From Streptomyces sp. NBC_00459 (GTDB lineage Bacteria > Actinomycetota > Actinomycetes > Streptomycetales > Streptomycetaceae): a stretch of 64,000 bases of DNA. Below are positions 32,727-42,089 of the stretch, piece by piece. The stretch spans positions 806,001 through 870,000 of the forward strand of contig NZ_CP107903.1 in the NCBI RefSeq assembly GCF_036013955.1, given 5' to 3'. Numbering within the stretch: the first letter of the stretch is position 1; every line of letters begins with the position of its first letter. The translations under genes and the position numbers were made by a program. The notes below the pieces were generated by a model, which saw only the letters and a program-made list of their open reading frames with translations, was not told the DNA's origin and ran no database searches.

Positions 32727-33182
32727 TCAGCGGGCACTTCTCTCACCGTCGAGCCGTTCCACGCGGGCCACGTTCCCCCGGTCCTCGGCGTCCTCGCTCG
32801 CCTCGGCGGCGAACCAGGCGTCGAGGATCTCCTTGAGCAGCGGTTCCGACGTCAGTCGCAGGCTGAGCGCGAGCGCGTTGGCGTCGTTCCAGCGGCGTGC
32901 GCCGTCCGCCGTGTAGGCGTCCGTGCACAGGGCAGCGCGCACACCGGGCACCTTGTTCGCGGCGATGGACGCGCCCGTGCCGGTCCAGCAGCACACGACG
33001 GCCTGGTCGGCGCGCCCGGCGGCGACCTCCCGGGCCGCCGCCTCCGAGCAGGCGGCCCACTGCGGATCGTCGCCGGGGCTCAGTGCCCCGTACGTCACCA
33101 CTTCGTGGCCGCGGTCACGCAGTTGCCCGAGGAGGGCGCGCGCCACGGGTTCGTCCATGTCCGAGGAAACGGAGATCCGCAT
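32727..33182 (-). CDS. Ribose-5-phosphate isomerase B / LacAB-family sugar-phosphate isomerase
   Basis: A 151-residue RpiB/LacA/LacB fold protein: N-terminal MRISVSSDMDEPVARAL, nucleotide-like sugar-phosphate loop VVCCWTGTGASIAANKVPGVRAALCTD with the catalytic-type Cys, and ARRWNDANALALSLR. Canonical RpiB has GS/GTGIGMSIAAN where this protein has CWTGTGASIAAN. This fits an isomerase for ribose-, allose- or galactose-6-phosphate rather than a housekeeping RpiB. It lies nine bases behind the amidohydrolase stop and opposite the AgaR-like gene. Confidence 0.8.
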   Translation of the reverse strand: MRISVSSDMDEPVARALLGQLRDRGHEVVTYGALSPGDDPQWAACSEAAAREVAAGRADQAVVCCWTGTGASIAANKVPGVRAALCTDAYTADGARRWNDANALALSLRLTSEPLLKEILDAWFAAEASEDAEDRGNVARVERLDGERSAR

Positions 33183-33188
33183 GCTCCG

Positions 33189-33194
33189 AGACTA
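33189..33194 (-). promoter_or_regulatory. -10 box TAGTCT overlapping the upstream stop codon
   Basis: TAGTCT, six bases, ATG 33182. The first three bases are the amidohydrolase stop codon TAG. GGAG is only one base from the ATG, too close to work, so either a leaderless start or reinitiation from the upstream gene is expected. Confidence 0.45.
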
Positions 33195-34166
33195 CCCAGC
33201 CGTGGAACGGACGGGCGCAGCCAGTCGCGGGATGAGCGCCTCGGCATTGCCACGGTTGACCGCGTGCAGTTGGCCGGGCCCCCAGCCCTCGTACGCGTCG
33301 AGGCCGTTGTCGAAGCCGGTGCCCCACTCCTCGGGAAGCATGGGGAAGTCACTGCCGAACAGGATGTGGTCGGGGTCCGCGAAGGCCAGCAGCGAGGGCA
33401 GGGTCGTGGGGCTGCCCGCGAGGGCGGTGTCGAAGTAGAAACGGCGCAGGTCGGTGAGGAAGTCCTCGGGGGTGGTGTCGGGGTCGAGGCGTCCGGCGAG
33501 GGCCAGCCGGTGGGCGGCGTACGGCAGGAAGCCCCCCGCGTGCGGGAGGATCATCCTCATCCGGGGGTGGCGGCGAGGCACTCCGCGCATGGCCAGATGA
33601 AGAGCGGTCCGGGTGGTGTCGTAGGGAAAATCGACCAGCGGGCCGGGGGGCAGCGCGGGGTCGGGCGGGCCCGGTGGGGCGGTGGGGTGGACGAGCACGA
33701 CGGCGGACCGGCGGTCCAGCTCGGCCCACAGGGGCTCGAACTCCGGGTCGCCCAGGTAGCGGCCCTGGGCGTTGGACAGGACCATCACGCCGTCGGCGTT
33801 CAGCTCGTCCAGGGCGTGGGCGGCCTCGGCGAGCGCGCCGTCGACGTCCGGGAGGGGCAGCACGGCGAACAGACCGAAGCGGTCGGGCCGGTTCTTGACC
33901 AGTTCGGCGGTGTACTCGTTGACGCTCCGCGCCCCGGCCCGGGCACCGTCCGGATCGCCGGGGGCGGCCAGGGGCGCGGCGTACGACAGCACGCCGGTGG
34001 CGATGGACCGGCGGTCCATCATCGCGAGCGCGCTCGCCTCGTCCCAGACGGGCGCGGGCCAGCCGAGGCCGGCGGCGCGCCCGGCCATCGCCCTGGCGCG
34101 GTCGGGCGGCATCAGGTGCTGGTGGACGTCGATGCGGTGGGGATCTGTCCGAATGGGGTCCGTCAT
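33192..34166 (-). CDS. Amidohydrolase-2 family (ACMSD-like) metal-dependent hydrolase
   Basis: A 324-residue TIM-barrel protein with H-x-H in IDVHQHLMPPDR, VVLVHPTAPP, MILPHAGGFLPY and the C-terminal acidic HILFGSDFPML, the metal ligands of the ACMSD (decarboxylase/amidohydrolase-2) group. Members decarboxylate aromatic or amino-muconate acids, or hydrolyse lactones and amides; the substrate here is unknown. MTDPIRTDPHRIDVHQHL is the chosen start, with GAGGAGG about 12 bases upstream; an in-frame start 20 codons earlier has no ribosome site. Confidence 0.82.
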   Translation of the reverse strand: MTDPIRTDPHRIDVHQHLMPPDRARAMAGRAAGLGWPAPVWDEASALAMMDRRSIATGVLSYAAPLAAPGDPDGARAGARSVNEYTAELVKNRPDRFGLFAVLPLPDVDGALAEAAHALDELNADGVMVLSNAQGRYLGDPEFEPLWAELDRRSAVVLVHPTAPPGPPDPALPPGPLVDFPYDTTRTALHLAMRGVPRRHPRMRMILPHAGGFLPYAAHRLALAGRLDPDTTPEDFLTDLRRFYFDTALAGSPTTLPSLLAFADPDHILFGSDFPMLPEEWGTGFDNGLDAYEGWGPGQLHAVNRGNAEALIPRLAAPVRSTAG

Positions 34167-34283
34167 ACGTCCCGAGCCTCCTCGGATTCGGCCGATGCGG
34201 TATCCAAGTGCGATATCGGCTACCACACGACGATATGCGGCATGAGGCCCACATCACCTCTCGGAGCGGTCCCGCCCGGCTGG

Positions 34284-37200
34284 TCAGCCCCCGTTCTCCG
34301 GGGAGCAGCAGCCGTCCCGTCGCATCTGGCGGCTGACCTCCAGCCAGTCCTCGGCAGACGCCGACCGCCGTGGGTCGAGGCGCCGTGCGGCGGTGACCTC
34401 GAAGGCGTCGACAAGGTCCGCCTGCTCGAAGGGGATGCCGCCACGCAGGACCGCCACGGTGCGGATCAGGGTGGCGAAGTCGGTGAACGGGTCGCCGTCC
34501 ACGACCGTCAGGTCCGCGAGCTTGCCCTCCTCCAGTGTGCCGAGGTCCGCGTCGGCGCCGAAGACCCGTGCGGGCAGCAGGGTGGCGGTACGCAGCGCCT
34601 CCGCCGGTGACAGGCCGACGCGGTGCAGTGCGCGCAGGGACAGATGGAGGTGCAGGCCCACCGGGACAAGCGGCTGGTCCGTACCGAGCGCGACCAGGCC
34701 GCCCGCCGTAAGGATCCGCCGATAGACATCCAACTCCCGGTCCAGAGTCGTCAGTTGGGCCCCGGTGGGCGGCATCGCGGCCTGTTGCCGGACGAGCGCG
34801 GTGTCCCACGGCGGCATGAGTGTGGTGACGCGCGGGTCGTCCGCGAGCGCGGGGTCGGCGCCGAGCAGGGGAAACGCCGTGAACGGGGTGGCGACGAGGT
34901 GGAAGTCGGTACGGGTGTAGATCTCCTCCACATCCTGGTACGCGCGCCCCGAGGCCGTGGTCGCGTGCCCGAACTCCAGCCGCTGTGTGGCCTGCAGATG
35001 GGTCGTCAGATCCTGTCCGAGCTGTACGCCGGGGCTGCACAGATGACTGCCGCTGCGTACGCCGAGCCGGTCGTGGGCGAAGTCGGCGGCCTCCTTCATC
35101 ACCCAGCCGGGGGCTCGTACGTACGTCTTCACGAAGTCCCACTCCAGCGCCTCCGCACGCGCCAGTGAACGGCGTAGGCCCTCGGGGGTGCGGTGGGCGC
35201 GGGCCATGCTGTACGCGACTCGATCCCCGTCGAGCAGTTCGCCGGTGGACAGCAGCCGGGGTCCGGCGAGTGCGCCCGCGGCCACCGCCTCCCGGATGCG
35301 GGCCTGCTCGTAGGCGAAGCCGCCGAGGGAGACGGCCGTCGTGATGCCGTACGCGACCTGCAGCGCGGTCTGACGACCTCCGTAGGTGGACTGCCAGGGG
35401 TGGGTGTGCGCGTCCCACAGACCCGGGATCACGGTGCGTGCGCTCGCGTCGACCCTGCGAACGGCCTGGCGGCCGGCCCGGTGCGGGGCGACCTCGGCGA
35501 TACGGCCGCTCCGGATCACGATGTCGATGTCCTCGCGGACGTCCGGCCCGGTGCCGTCCCAGAAGCGTCCCGCGTGCACGACCGTGTCGGCAGGGCGGGG
35601 CCTGCGGTAGTCCAGTGGGACTCGGACGGTACGCGTGCTGCCGTCGGCGATGCCGATCAGGCGCAGGGTGCCCGCCGAGAGGTAGAGGAGGGTGCGGGCA
35701 TCGGCGGACCAGGACGGGTGGTCTGCCGGTTCGGTGGTGAGCCTGCGGGGCTCGCCGTCGGGGGTGCCGTCGGCGCGGACCGGCAGCAGCCACAGCGCGG
35801 ACTCGACGACGACCGCCATCCATCGGCCGTCCGGGGACCAGACAGGGCCACAGGCGTAGCGGTCGGCGATCGAGGTGTGCGGGGCGAAGGAGTGCAGGGC
35901 GGCGGTACCGGTGGTGGTGTCGACGACTCGGATGAGGTTGTAGCCCTCGCGGAAGCGCTGGTTGACACGGTTCCGGTCGCACAGGGCGACGTACCGGCCG
36001 TCGGGCGACCAACTGGGCCGGCCGGGCAGGCCACCGGCGCCGAGCGCCGCGGCGAGGACCCGTTCGGCGCCGTCGGGCAGGTCGCGCACCACGAGGTTGC
36101 CCGACATGTCCAGGCAGGCCAGCCGTGTCCCGTCGGGCGAGAGGGCGGGGAAGACCCGGCCGCCCTCGGCGAGCACGGTCTCCGCGCCGGAGTCGAGGTC
36201 GCGGCGCCGTACGGTGAACAGACCGTCGCGGTCGTCGGCGTACACCAGAGCCGTGCCGTCGGGGGTCCAGGTCGGCGCCAACACATAACGCGTGGTGGGG
36301 ACTTGGAGAACCTTGCGGGGTGGACGGCCGCCTTTCGTACCGGCCGTCCACAGTGCGTTGAGCGCGGCGAAGGCCACGGATCGGCCGTCCGGGGAGAGCG
36401 CGGGCAGGTGGAGCGCGCGGACGGGACGAGCTGCGGAACCCTCGAAGTCGTACGCCTTGGTGCGGTAGTTGGGCCGGTGCACGGGCAACGTGGCCGTGAA
36501 CGGGATCTGTTCGCCGTCGTCCGGCGCGTCCGGGTCTACCAGACGGAAGTGGCCGTCGATGTTCAGCAGCAGCCGTTCGCCGTCCACCCAGCGGGGCGGC
36601 GCCGGGAGAAGGTCGCCCCCGACTGCGATCGGCGCGCCGTCGACGACGAGGGTGCAGGAGGCGGCGGGCGCGGCCGTGGTGCGCAGATAGGCGAGGCGTC
36701 CGGCGGGCGAGACCGCGGGGGTCATGAGCAGGGCGCCGGACTCGTCGGTGTGCTGCACGGTGACCGGTCCCGAGCCGTCGGCGGCCACCGACGCCACAGT
36801 GGCCGCGCGGAGGGTGCCCGGCACGGGGACGGTCGCGCGTACGAACAGCACCCGCTCGCCGTCGGGTGACCACGTGGGGTCGAAGTCCTCCCAGGCGGCG
36901 TTCTGTCCGGGGCCCTGCTGGCCGGGGCGCCCGGTGAGCCGGGTCAGCGCGCCGGTGCGAACGTCCACGACCCAGACGCGGTACGGGGCACCGGTCACGG
37001 TGTCGCCCCCGCGCTCGGAGGCGAACGCGATCCGGGTGCCGTCCGGGGACCAGGCGGGTCCCCGGTCGTCCCACGGCCCGTCGGTGAGCTGCCGCAGGCC
37101 GGTGCCGTCGGGTCGCAGCGTCCACAGATGGAAGCCTCCGCCTCGGTAGGCGCATACGACGAGACGGCTGCCGTCGGGCGAGAACTGCGGGCGCGTGGGT

Positions 37201-37529
37201 TCGAGGCCGGGCGCGGTCAGGGCGACGGCCGTTCCGCCGCCACGGGGCACGGACCACAGCACGTTCTGGACCTCGGCGACCAGCCGGTCTCCGGAGGGAG
37301 CGAGGGTCGCGGAGCCACCCGTGGCCGCGGTGAAGGTGAGGCTGGTCGCCGTACGGGGCGCGGCGGACGCGGCCTGCGTAACGGCGTCGGCGGAGGTGGC
37401 CGGCGTAACGGCGTCGGCGAGCGCGGCGGCCGTGGCGGTAGCAGTCGCGGTGACCTGGAGGAATCTACGGCGGGAGAGCGGGCCGATCCGGGTGTCGTCC
37501 GTGGTGCTTGAGGTGTCTTCGGCGTCCAA
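34284..37529 (-). CDS. Tat-exported beta-propeller/amidohydrolase fusion
   Basis: A 1081-residue protein. Residues ~18-40 form a twin-arginine signal (PLSRRRFLQVTATATATAAAL). The middle (~55-680) is a TolB/WD40-like PD40 propeller with many FSPDGSRL, WSPDGTRI, LSPDGTRL-type blades. The C-terminal ~380 residues are an imidazolonepropionase-like amidohydrolase with VIPGLWDAHTHPW, the HATTAS segment and LGTDQPLVP metal site. Exported with folded metal, it may hydrolyse a peptide or cyclic amide outside the cell. A TTG start is chosen because GGGGAG lies five bases upstream and places RR about 17 residues from the start. Confidence 0.8.
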   Translation of the reverse strand: MDAEDTSSTTDDTRIGPLSRRRFLQVTATATATAAALADAVTPATSADAVTQAASAAPRTATSLTFTAATGGSATLAPSGDRLVAEVQNVLWSVPRGGGTAVALTAPGLEPTRPQFSPDGSRLVVCAYRGGGFHLWTLRPDGTGLRQLTDGPWDDRGPAWSPDGTRIAFASERGGDTVTGAPYRVWVVDVRTGALTRLTGRPGQQGPGQNAAWEDFDPTWSPDGERVLFVRATVPVPGTLRAATVASVAADGSGPVTVQHTDESGALLMTPAVSPAGRLAYLRTTAAPAASCTLVVDGAPIAVGGDLLPAPPRWVDGERLLLNIDGHFRLVDPDAPDDGEQIPFTATLPVHRPNYRTKAYDFEGSAARPVRALHLPALSPDGRSVAFAALNALWTAGTKGGRPPRKVLQVPTTRYVLAPTWTPDGTALVYADDRDGLFTVRRRDLDSGAETVLAEGGRVFPALSPDGTRLACLDMSGNLVVRDLPDGAERVLAAALGAGGLPGRPSWSPDGRYVALCDRNRVNQRFREGYNLIRVVDTTTGTAALHSFAPHTSIADRYACGPVWSPDGRWMAVVVESALWLLPVRADGTPDGEPRRLTTEPADHPSWSADARTLLYLSAGTLRLIGIADGSTRTVRVPLDYRRPRPADTVVHAGRFWDGTGPDVREDIDIVIRSGRIAEVAPHRAGRQAVRRVDASARTVIPGLWDAHTHPWQSTYGGRQTALQVAYGITTAVSLGGFAYEQARIREAVAAGALAGPRLLSTGELLDGDRVAYSMARAHRTPEGLRRSLARAEALEWDFVKTYVRAPGWVMKEAADFAHDRLGVRSGSHLCSPGVQLGQDLTTHLQATQRLEFGHATTASGRAYQDVEEIYTRTDFHLVATPFTAFPLLGADPALADDPRVTTLMPPWDTALVRQQAAMPPTGAQLTTLDRELDVYRRILTAGGLVALGTDQPLVPVGLHLHLSLRALHRVGLSPAEALRTATLLPARVFGADADLGTLEEGKLADLTVVDGDPFTDFATLIRTVAVLRGGIPFEQADLVDAFEVTAARRLDPRRSASAEDWLEVSRQMRRDGCCSPENGG

Positions 37530-37678
37530 GAGGTCTCCCCGTGCGCGGAGTTGGCGTGTCGGACAGGTCGGGCAGCAGCGACCAGTGGAGAAAACGTACG
37601 GGGCGGAGCCCGTTTCCGGACCCCGCCCCGATGCTTCTCGGCCGATCTTCACCCCTCCCGGAGATTCCGGGCCGGGTG

Positions 37679-37867
37679 TCAGCAGCAGCGACTCTGCGGA
37701 TGCGTCTCCCGGTGCAGGGTGCGCAGCACCTCGTACTCTCGCCGGGTCGGTACGGGGGCTTGTGGGTGGTGGTCGCGGTGGCGCTCGCAGTACCGGTCGT
37801 ACTCCGCTTCCCCGGTCAGTTCACGCAGGTACCAGCGCACGGTTCGGGCCCAGCGCCGGGCGTTCAC
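37679..37867 (-). CDS. ybdD: YbdD/YjiX family small protein
   Basis: A 62-residue protein of the DUF466 family that accompanies CstA transporters: ARTVRWYLRELTGEAEYDRYCERHRDHHP, then PTRREYEVLRTLHRET and a C-terminal SRCC. Its GTG overlaps the cstA stop in GTGA, so the two are coupled. In E. coli YbdD and YjiX are small partners of the CstA and BtsT transporters. Confidence 0.9.
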   Translation of the reverse strand: MNARRWARTVRWYLRELTGEAEYDRYCERHRDHHPQAPVPTRREYEVLRTLHRETHPQSRCC

Positions 37868-40041
37868 GAGCGGGCCCCCACCAGCGGCTCGGCGGTGTCC
37901 TCCCGTATGTCGAGGCGGGATTCGACGTACGGCGACTCGGTCGTCGGGAGCGGGACGGGCGAGCGTACGGCTCGTACGCACACCACGGCCGCGTTGGCGA
38001 TGACCACCGAGACGAGCAGCAGGAACACGGCGATCAGGACGCCGTCGACCGTGGAGTTGGTGACCACGGTGTGCATGTCGTCGAGCGTCTTGGCAGGCGG
38101 CAGGACCTGACCGGCGTCGATGCCGTCGGAGTACTTGGCGCGCTGGGCGAAGAAGCCGAGCCGGGGATCGTCGGAGAAGATCTTCTGCCAGCCGGCGGTG
38201 AAGGTGATCGCGACCACCCAGGCGAGCGGGACGCCGGTGACCCAGGCCCAGCGCAGTCGGCCGGATTTGATCAGTACCGTCGTGCAGACGGTGAGGGCGA
38301 CGGCGGCGAGCAACTGGTTGGCGATGCCGAACAGCGGGAAGAGCTGGTTGATTCCGCCGAGCGGGTCGGTGGCGCCGGTGTAGAGGAAGTAGCCCCAGGC
38401 AGCCACGACGAGTCCGCTGCACAGCCAGATTCCGGGCTTCCAGTTGACCCTGCCGATCGGCTTCCAGACGTTGCCGAGCATGTCCTGGAGCATGAAGCGT
38501 CCGACCCGGGTGCCCGCGTCGACCGTCGTCAGGATGAACAACGCCTCGAACATGATCGCGAAGTGGTACCAGAAGGCCTTCAGGGCCGCCCCACCGAAGA
38601 TCCCCGAGAAGATCTCCGACATACCGACCGCGAGGGTCGGCGCGCCGCCGGAGCGAGCGATCAGTGTCTGTTCCTCGACGGCCTTCGCCGCCTGTGTCAG
38701 CTGGTCGGGGGTGATGGTGAAGCCGAGGCCCGCCACCGCGTGGGAGGCGGATTCGGCGGTGGTGCCGAGCAGCCCGGCGGGGGCGTTCATGGCGTAGTAG
38801 AGGCCGGGTTCGAGGGTGGCCGCGGCGATCAGAGCCATGATCGCGACGAACGACTCCATCAGCATGGCGCCGTAGCCGATCATCCGGACCTGGGACTCCT
38901 TCTGGATCAGTTTCGGAGTGGTTCCGGAAGCGACCAGCGCGTGGAAGCCCGAGAGGGCACCGCAGGCGATCGTGATGAAGAGGAACGGGAAGAGCGATCC
39001 TGCGAAGACCGGGCCGGCGCCCGAGGAGGCGAAGTCGCTCACCGCGTCCGCCCGCATGACGGGCGCGGCCACGACGACGCCGACCGCGAGGAGCGCGATG
39101 GTGCCGATCTTCATGAAGGTGGAGAGGTAGTCGCGCGGCGCGAGCAGCATCCACACCGGGAGGACGGAGGCGACGAAGCCGTATCCGACCAGACAGAAGA
39201 CCAGGGTCGTCGGGCTGAGGGTGAAGGTGTCGGCGAGCGAGGAGTTCTGGATCCAGCTGCCGCCGATGATCGCGAGGAGCAGCAGGGCGACCCCGATGAG
39301 GCTGGTCTCGACGACCCGGCCGGGGCGGATGACGTGCATCCAGAACCCCATGAACAGGGCGATGGGAATGGTCATGGCGACGGAGAAGGTGCCCCACGGC
39401 GAGTGGGCGAGCGCGTTGACCACGACCAGGGCCAGCACCCCGAGCAGGATGATCATGATGGCGAACACGGCGATCAGGGCCGCCGCACCGCCCGCCCTGC
39501 CGATCTCGTCCCGGGCCATCTGCCCGAGCGACTTCCCGTCCCGCCGCATGGACAGGAACAGCACCACCATGTCCTGCACCGCCCCGGCGAAGATCACTCC
39601 GGCGACGATCCACAGGGTGCCGGGCAGATATCCCATCTGGGCCGCGAGGACCGGCCCCACCAGCGGCCCGGCGCCCGCGATCGCGGCGAAGTGATGCCCC
39701 AGCAGCACCCGGCGGTCCGTCGGCTGGAAGTCGACGCCGTCGTCGAGACGTTCGGCGGGAGTGGCCCTGCTGTCGTCCGGCTTCAGTACTCGCCGGACGA
39801 TGAAGCGGGAGTAGAAGCGGTAGGCGATGACGTACGACCCGAGGGCGGCCATCACCAGCCAGACCGCGGAGATCTCCTCCCCCCGGGCCAGCGCGAGGAC
39901 GCCCCAGCCGATCGCACCGACCAGGGCGACGGCGGCCCACAGCAGCATCGAGCGCGGAGTCATACGGCCGGGACCGGAGGGCGTGGACGGCGGGCCTTCC
40001 GGCGCCGGGAGAGCGGATTCGGGCATGACTGATGCGGGCAT
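37864..40041 (-). CDS. cstA: Carbon starvation protein CstA, pyruvate/peptide transporter
   Basis: A 725-residue transporter with ~16-18 hydrophobic helices. CstA signatures include DGVDFQPTDRRVLLGHHFAAIAGAGPLVGPVLAAQMGYLP and the internal ASGTTPKLIQKESQ loop. CstA and its homologue BtsT take up pyruvate, and CstA also peptides, under carbon stress. GAGGAG precedes ATG 40041. The gene overlaps ybdD and follows the DUF3311 gene by 93 bases in the same direction. Confidence 0.95.
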   Translation of the reverse strand: MPASVMPESALPAPEGPPSTPSGPGRMTPRSMLLWAAVALVGAIGWGVLALARGEEISAVWLVMAALGSYVIAYRFYSRFIVRRVLKPDDSRATPAERLDDGVDFQPTDRRVLLGHHFAAIAGAGPLVGPVLAAQMGYLPGTLWIVAGVIFAGAVQDMVVLFLSMRRDGKSLGQMARDEIGRAGGAAALIAVFAIMIILLGVLALVVVNALAHSPWGTFSVAMTIPIALFMGFWMHVIRPGRVVETSLIGVALLLLAIIGGSWIQNSSLADTFTLSPTTLVFCLVGYGFVASVLPVWMLLAPRDYLSTFMKIGTIALLAVGVVVAAPVMRADAVSDFASSGAGPVFAGSLFPFLFITIACGALSGFHALVASGTTPKLIQKESQVRMIGYGAMLMESFVAIMALIAAATLEPGLYYAMNAPAGLLGTTAESASHAVAGLGFTITPDQLTQAAKAVEEQTLIARSGGAPTLAVGMSEIFSGIFGGAALKAFWYHFAIMFEALFILTTVDAGTRVGRFMLQDMLGNVWKPIGRVNWKPGIWLCSGLVVAAWGYFLYTGATDPLGGINQLFPLFGIANQLLAAVALTVCTTVLIKSGRLRWAWVTGVPLAWVVAITFTAGWQKIFSDDPRLGFFAQRAKYSDGIDAGQVLPPAKTLDDMHTVVTNSTVDGVLIAVFLLLVSVVIANAAVVCVRAVRSPVPLPTTESPYVESRLDIREDTAEPLVGARS

Positions 40042-40134
40042 GGCGGCTCCTCACCTTGACGGTGGTGGGTGATGGCTGAGCACGCGTCGGGCGCGCGGTT
40101 CAGCGGGGGTGACGTCGGTGGCCGGCCGACCCGG

Positions 40135-40356
40135 TCAGGGGTCGCGGCCTTCCTTCCTGGTCAGCGCGTAGGCGGCGAGCAGGCAGAGCCCGCTCCCCGG
40201 CACCCAGGCGAGCTGGTACCAGTAGAAGAACGGCGTCCCGGCGAGATGCGGGCTCGCACCGGAGTACCAGGGGACCCACAGCAGCCCCGCCGCGGGCGCG
40301 AGGAGCAGCACGGCTACGGCGACGTGTCGTAGCCGCTCATGCCCGGTCCGTGTCAT
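40135..40356 (-). CDS. DUF3311 small membrane protein
   Basis: A 73-residue protein with two helices (~11-28 and ~44-63) and the DUF3311 signature PFFYWYQLAWV. DUF3311 proteins normally sit beside sodium:solute symporters of the monocarboxylate type and are probably small subunits. Here the symporter gene is the divergent neighbour at 40527 and cstA follows downstream, so the protein could serve either transporter. ATG 40356 is preceded by GGGAG. Confidence 0.8.
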   Translation of the reverse strand: MTRTGHERLRHVAVAVLLLAPAAGLLWVPWYSGASPHLAGTPFFYWYQLAWVPGSGLCLLAAYALTRKEGRDP

Positions 40357-40526
40357 GACCTGCGCTCCCTTCCCGCTCGTTGTGGGTCTGTGCAAGAGTT
40401 GCCCACCCGCCGGAAACGGTTGACACCGAATTTCCAGAAGATTTCCCGCCGGTTCCCTGTCCACCGAACCGGCCACCCGCGCAACTCTCCGGCGAGGGGT
40501 TTCAGGCACACCAAGGACGGTGACCC

Positions 40527-42089
40527 ATGGCGGACAGCGCCATGACCACGACGTTCCTCGCCGTGATCGGCGGGGCGTCGCTGCTCGCCGTGACCGCGCG
40601 CCGCCTGCGCCCCAGCGACCGGCTGCCCTCCCTGGAGGGCTGGGCGCTGGCCGACCGGAGCCTCGGCCCGGTGTGGACCTGGCTGCTGCTCGGCGGCACG
40701 ATCTTCACCGCGTACACCTTCACCGCCGTGCCCGGACTGGCGTACGGCAACGGGGCGCCCGCCTTCTTCGCGGTGCCGTACACGGTGATCGTCTGCCCGC
40801 TCGCGTTCGTCCTGCTGACCCGGCTGTGGGCGGTGGCCCGGCGGCACGGTTACATCACCGTCGCCGACTTCGTGCGCGGGCGGTACGGCTCGCCGCCGCT
40901 GGCCCTGGTGGTCGCGCTGACCGGGATCCTCGCGACAATGCCGTATCTGGCACTCCAACTCCTGGGCATACGTGCCGTGTTGACCGCCGGCGGTCTCTAT
41001 CCGCGGGGCGCTGCCGGGGACCTCGTCATGGTCGCCCTGTTCACGGGCCTCGCGGTCGCGACCTACCGCCACGGGCTGCGCGCGCCCGCCGTCATCTCGG
41101 CACTCAAGGCGGTGGCCGTCTTCGTCTCGCTGGGCGTCGTCTGCTGGCTGGTCCTCGACCGGTTCGGCGGACCCGGCGCGGTCTTCGACGGAGCTGCGCG
41201 CCGCCTCGGCGGAACGGACATCGCCCACTCGCCCCTGCTCCTGTCCCCCGAGCAGCAACCGGCCTACGCCACGCTCGCCCTGGGCTCGGCACTGGCTCTG
41301 CTCATGTACCCGCACGTTCTCACCGCCGGTTTCGCCGCCGACAGCACCCGCACCGTCCGCAAGGTCGCCGTGTCGCTGCCCGCGTGGACGGGGCTGCTGG
41401 CGCTCTTCGGCTTCCTCGGCATCGCGGCGCTGGCGGCGGGGGTGCGGGCACCGGAGGGCGGTGCCGAGGCGGCCGTGCCGATGCTGGTCGACCGGTTGAT
41501 GCCGGGGCCGCTGGCGGGCCTGGTGTTCGGCGCGATCACCGTGGGCGCGCTGGTCCCGGCCGCGGTGATGTCGATCGCGGCGGCCACCAGCTTCGTACGC
41601 AATGTGTACGTCGAGTACGTGCATCCGACGGCCACGCCCAAGCGGCAGGTGCGCATCGCCAAGGCGGTGTCGCTCACCGCGAAGGTGGGGGCCGTCGCGT
41701 TCGTGTTCGGACTGCGCGACCAGGACGCCGTCAATCTCCAACTGCTCGGCGGCGTCTGGATCCTGCAGATCTTCCCGGCTGTCGCCGTCGGGCTGTTCAC
41801 CGGCCGGCTGCATCCGCGCGCGCTGCTCGCCGGGTGGGCCACCGGCATGGCTGCCGGAACGTACATGGTGGTGCGCGAGGGCTTCTCGTCCATCGTGCCG
41901 TTCGGTCCCGGCGACCAGCCCCTCCAGATCTACGCGGGTCTGGCCGCCCTGCTGCTCAACCTGGCCGTCGCCGTGCTCGGCACCGCGGCCCTGACACGTC
42001 TCGGCGTCCCGCGTGGCGCCGACGCGACCGACCTGCCGTCCCGCCTGACCGTCAGGCGACGCCCCGAGACGGGAGCGAACAACCCGTGA
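40527..42089 (+). CDS. Sodium:solute symporter (monocarboxylate/MctC-like)
   Basis: A 520-residue SSS-family transporter with ~13 helices. Conserved blocks include SLEGWALADRSLGPVWTWLLLGGTIFTAYTF, GYITVADFVRGRYGS, LMYPHVLTAGFAADS and the MSIAAATSFVRNVYVEY loop. The S-L-E-x-W-A-L-A-x-R and FTAYTF sequences resemble MctC/ActP-type pyruvate, acetate and propionate carriers. AAGGA is nine bases upstream. Its stop overlaps the start of the sigma gene (GTGA). Confidence 0.9.
   Translation: MADSAMTTTFLAVIGGASLLAVTARRLRPSDRLPSLEGWALADRSLGPVWTWLLLGGTIFTAYTFTAVPGLAYGNGAPAFFAVPYTVIVCPLAFVLLTRLWAVARRHGYITVADFVRGRYGSPPLALVVALTGILATMPYLALQLLGIRAVLTAGGLYPRGAAGDLVMVALFTGLAVATYRHGLRAPAVISALKAVAVFVSLGVVCWLVLDRFGGPGAVFDGAARRLGGTDIAHSPLLLSPEQQPAYATLALGSALALLMYPHVLTAGFAADSTRTVRKVAVSLPAWTGLLALFGFLGIAALAAGVRAPEGGAEAAVPMLVDRLMPGPLAGLVFGAITVGALVPAAVMSIAAATSFVRNVYVEYVHPTATPKRQVRIAKAVSLTAKVGAVAFVFGLRDQDAVNLQLLGGVWILQIFPAVAVGLFTGRLHPRALLAGWATGMAAGTYMVVREGFSSIVPFGPGDQPLQIYAGLAALLLNLAVAVLGTAALTRLGVPRGADATDLPSRLTVRRRPETGANNP

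Noticed and set aside
33349..37257. A 1302-codon minus-strand open frame
   Set aside because: It runs in another frame through two amidohydrolase genes whose own frames carry clear motifs.
37195..40032. A 945-codon plus-strand open frame opposite cstA
   Set aside because: Asp/Gly/Glu-rich sequence typical of the antisense of a hydrophobic transporter gene; cstA itself is unmistakable.
40420..40425. Perfect TTGACA upstream of the symporter gene
   Set aside because: No TANNNT at 16-19 bases downstream, so it is not called as a promoter.
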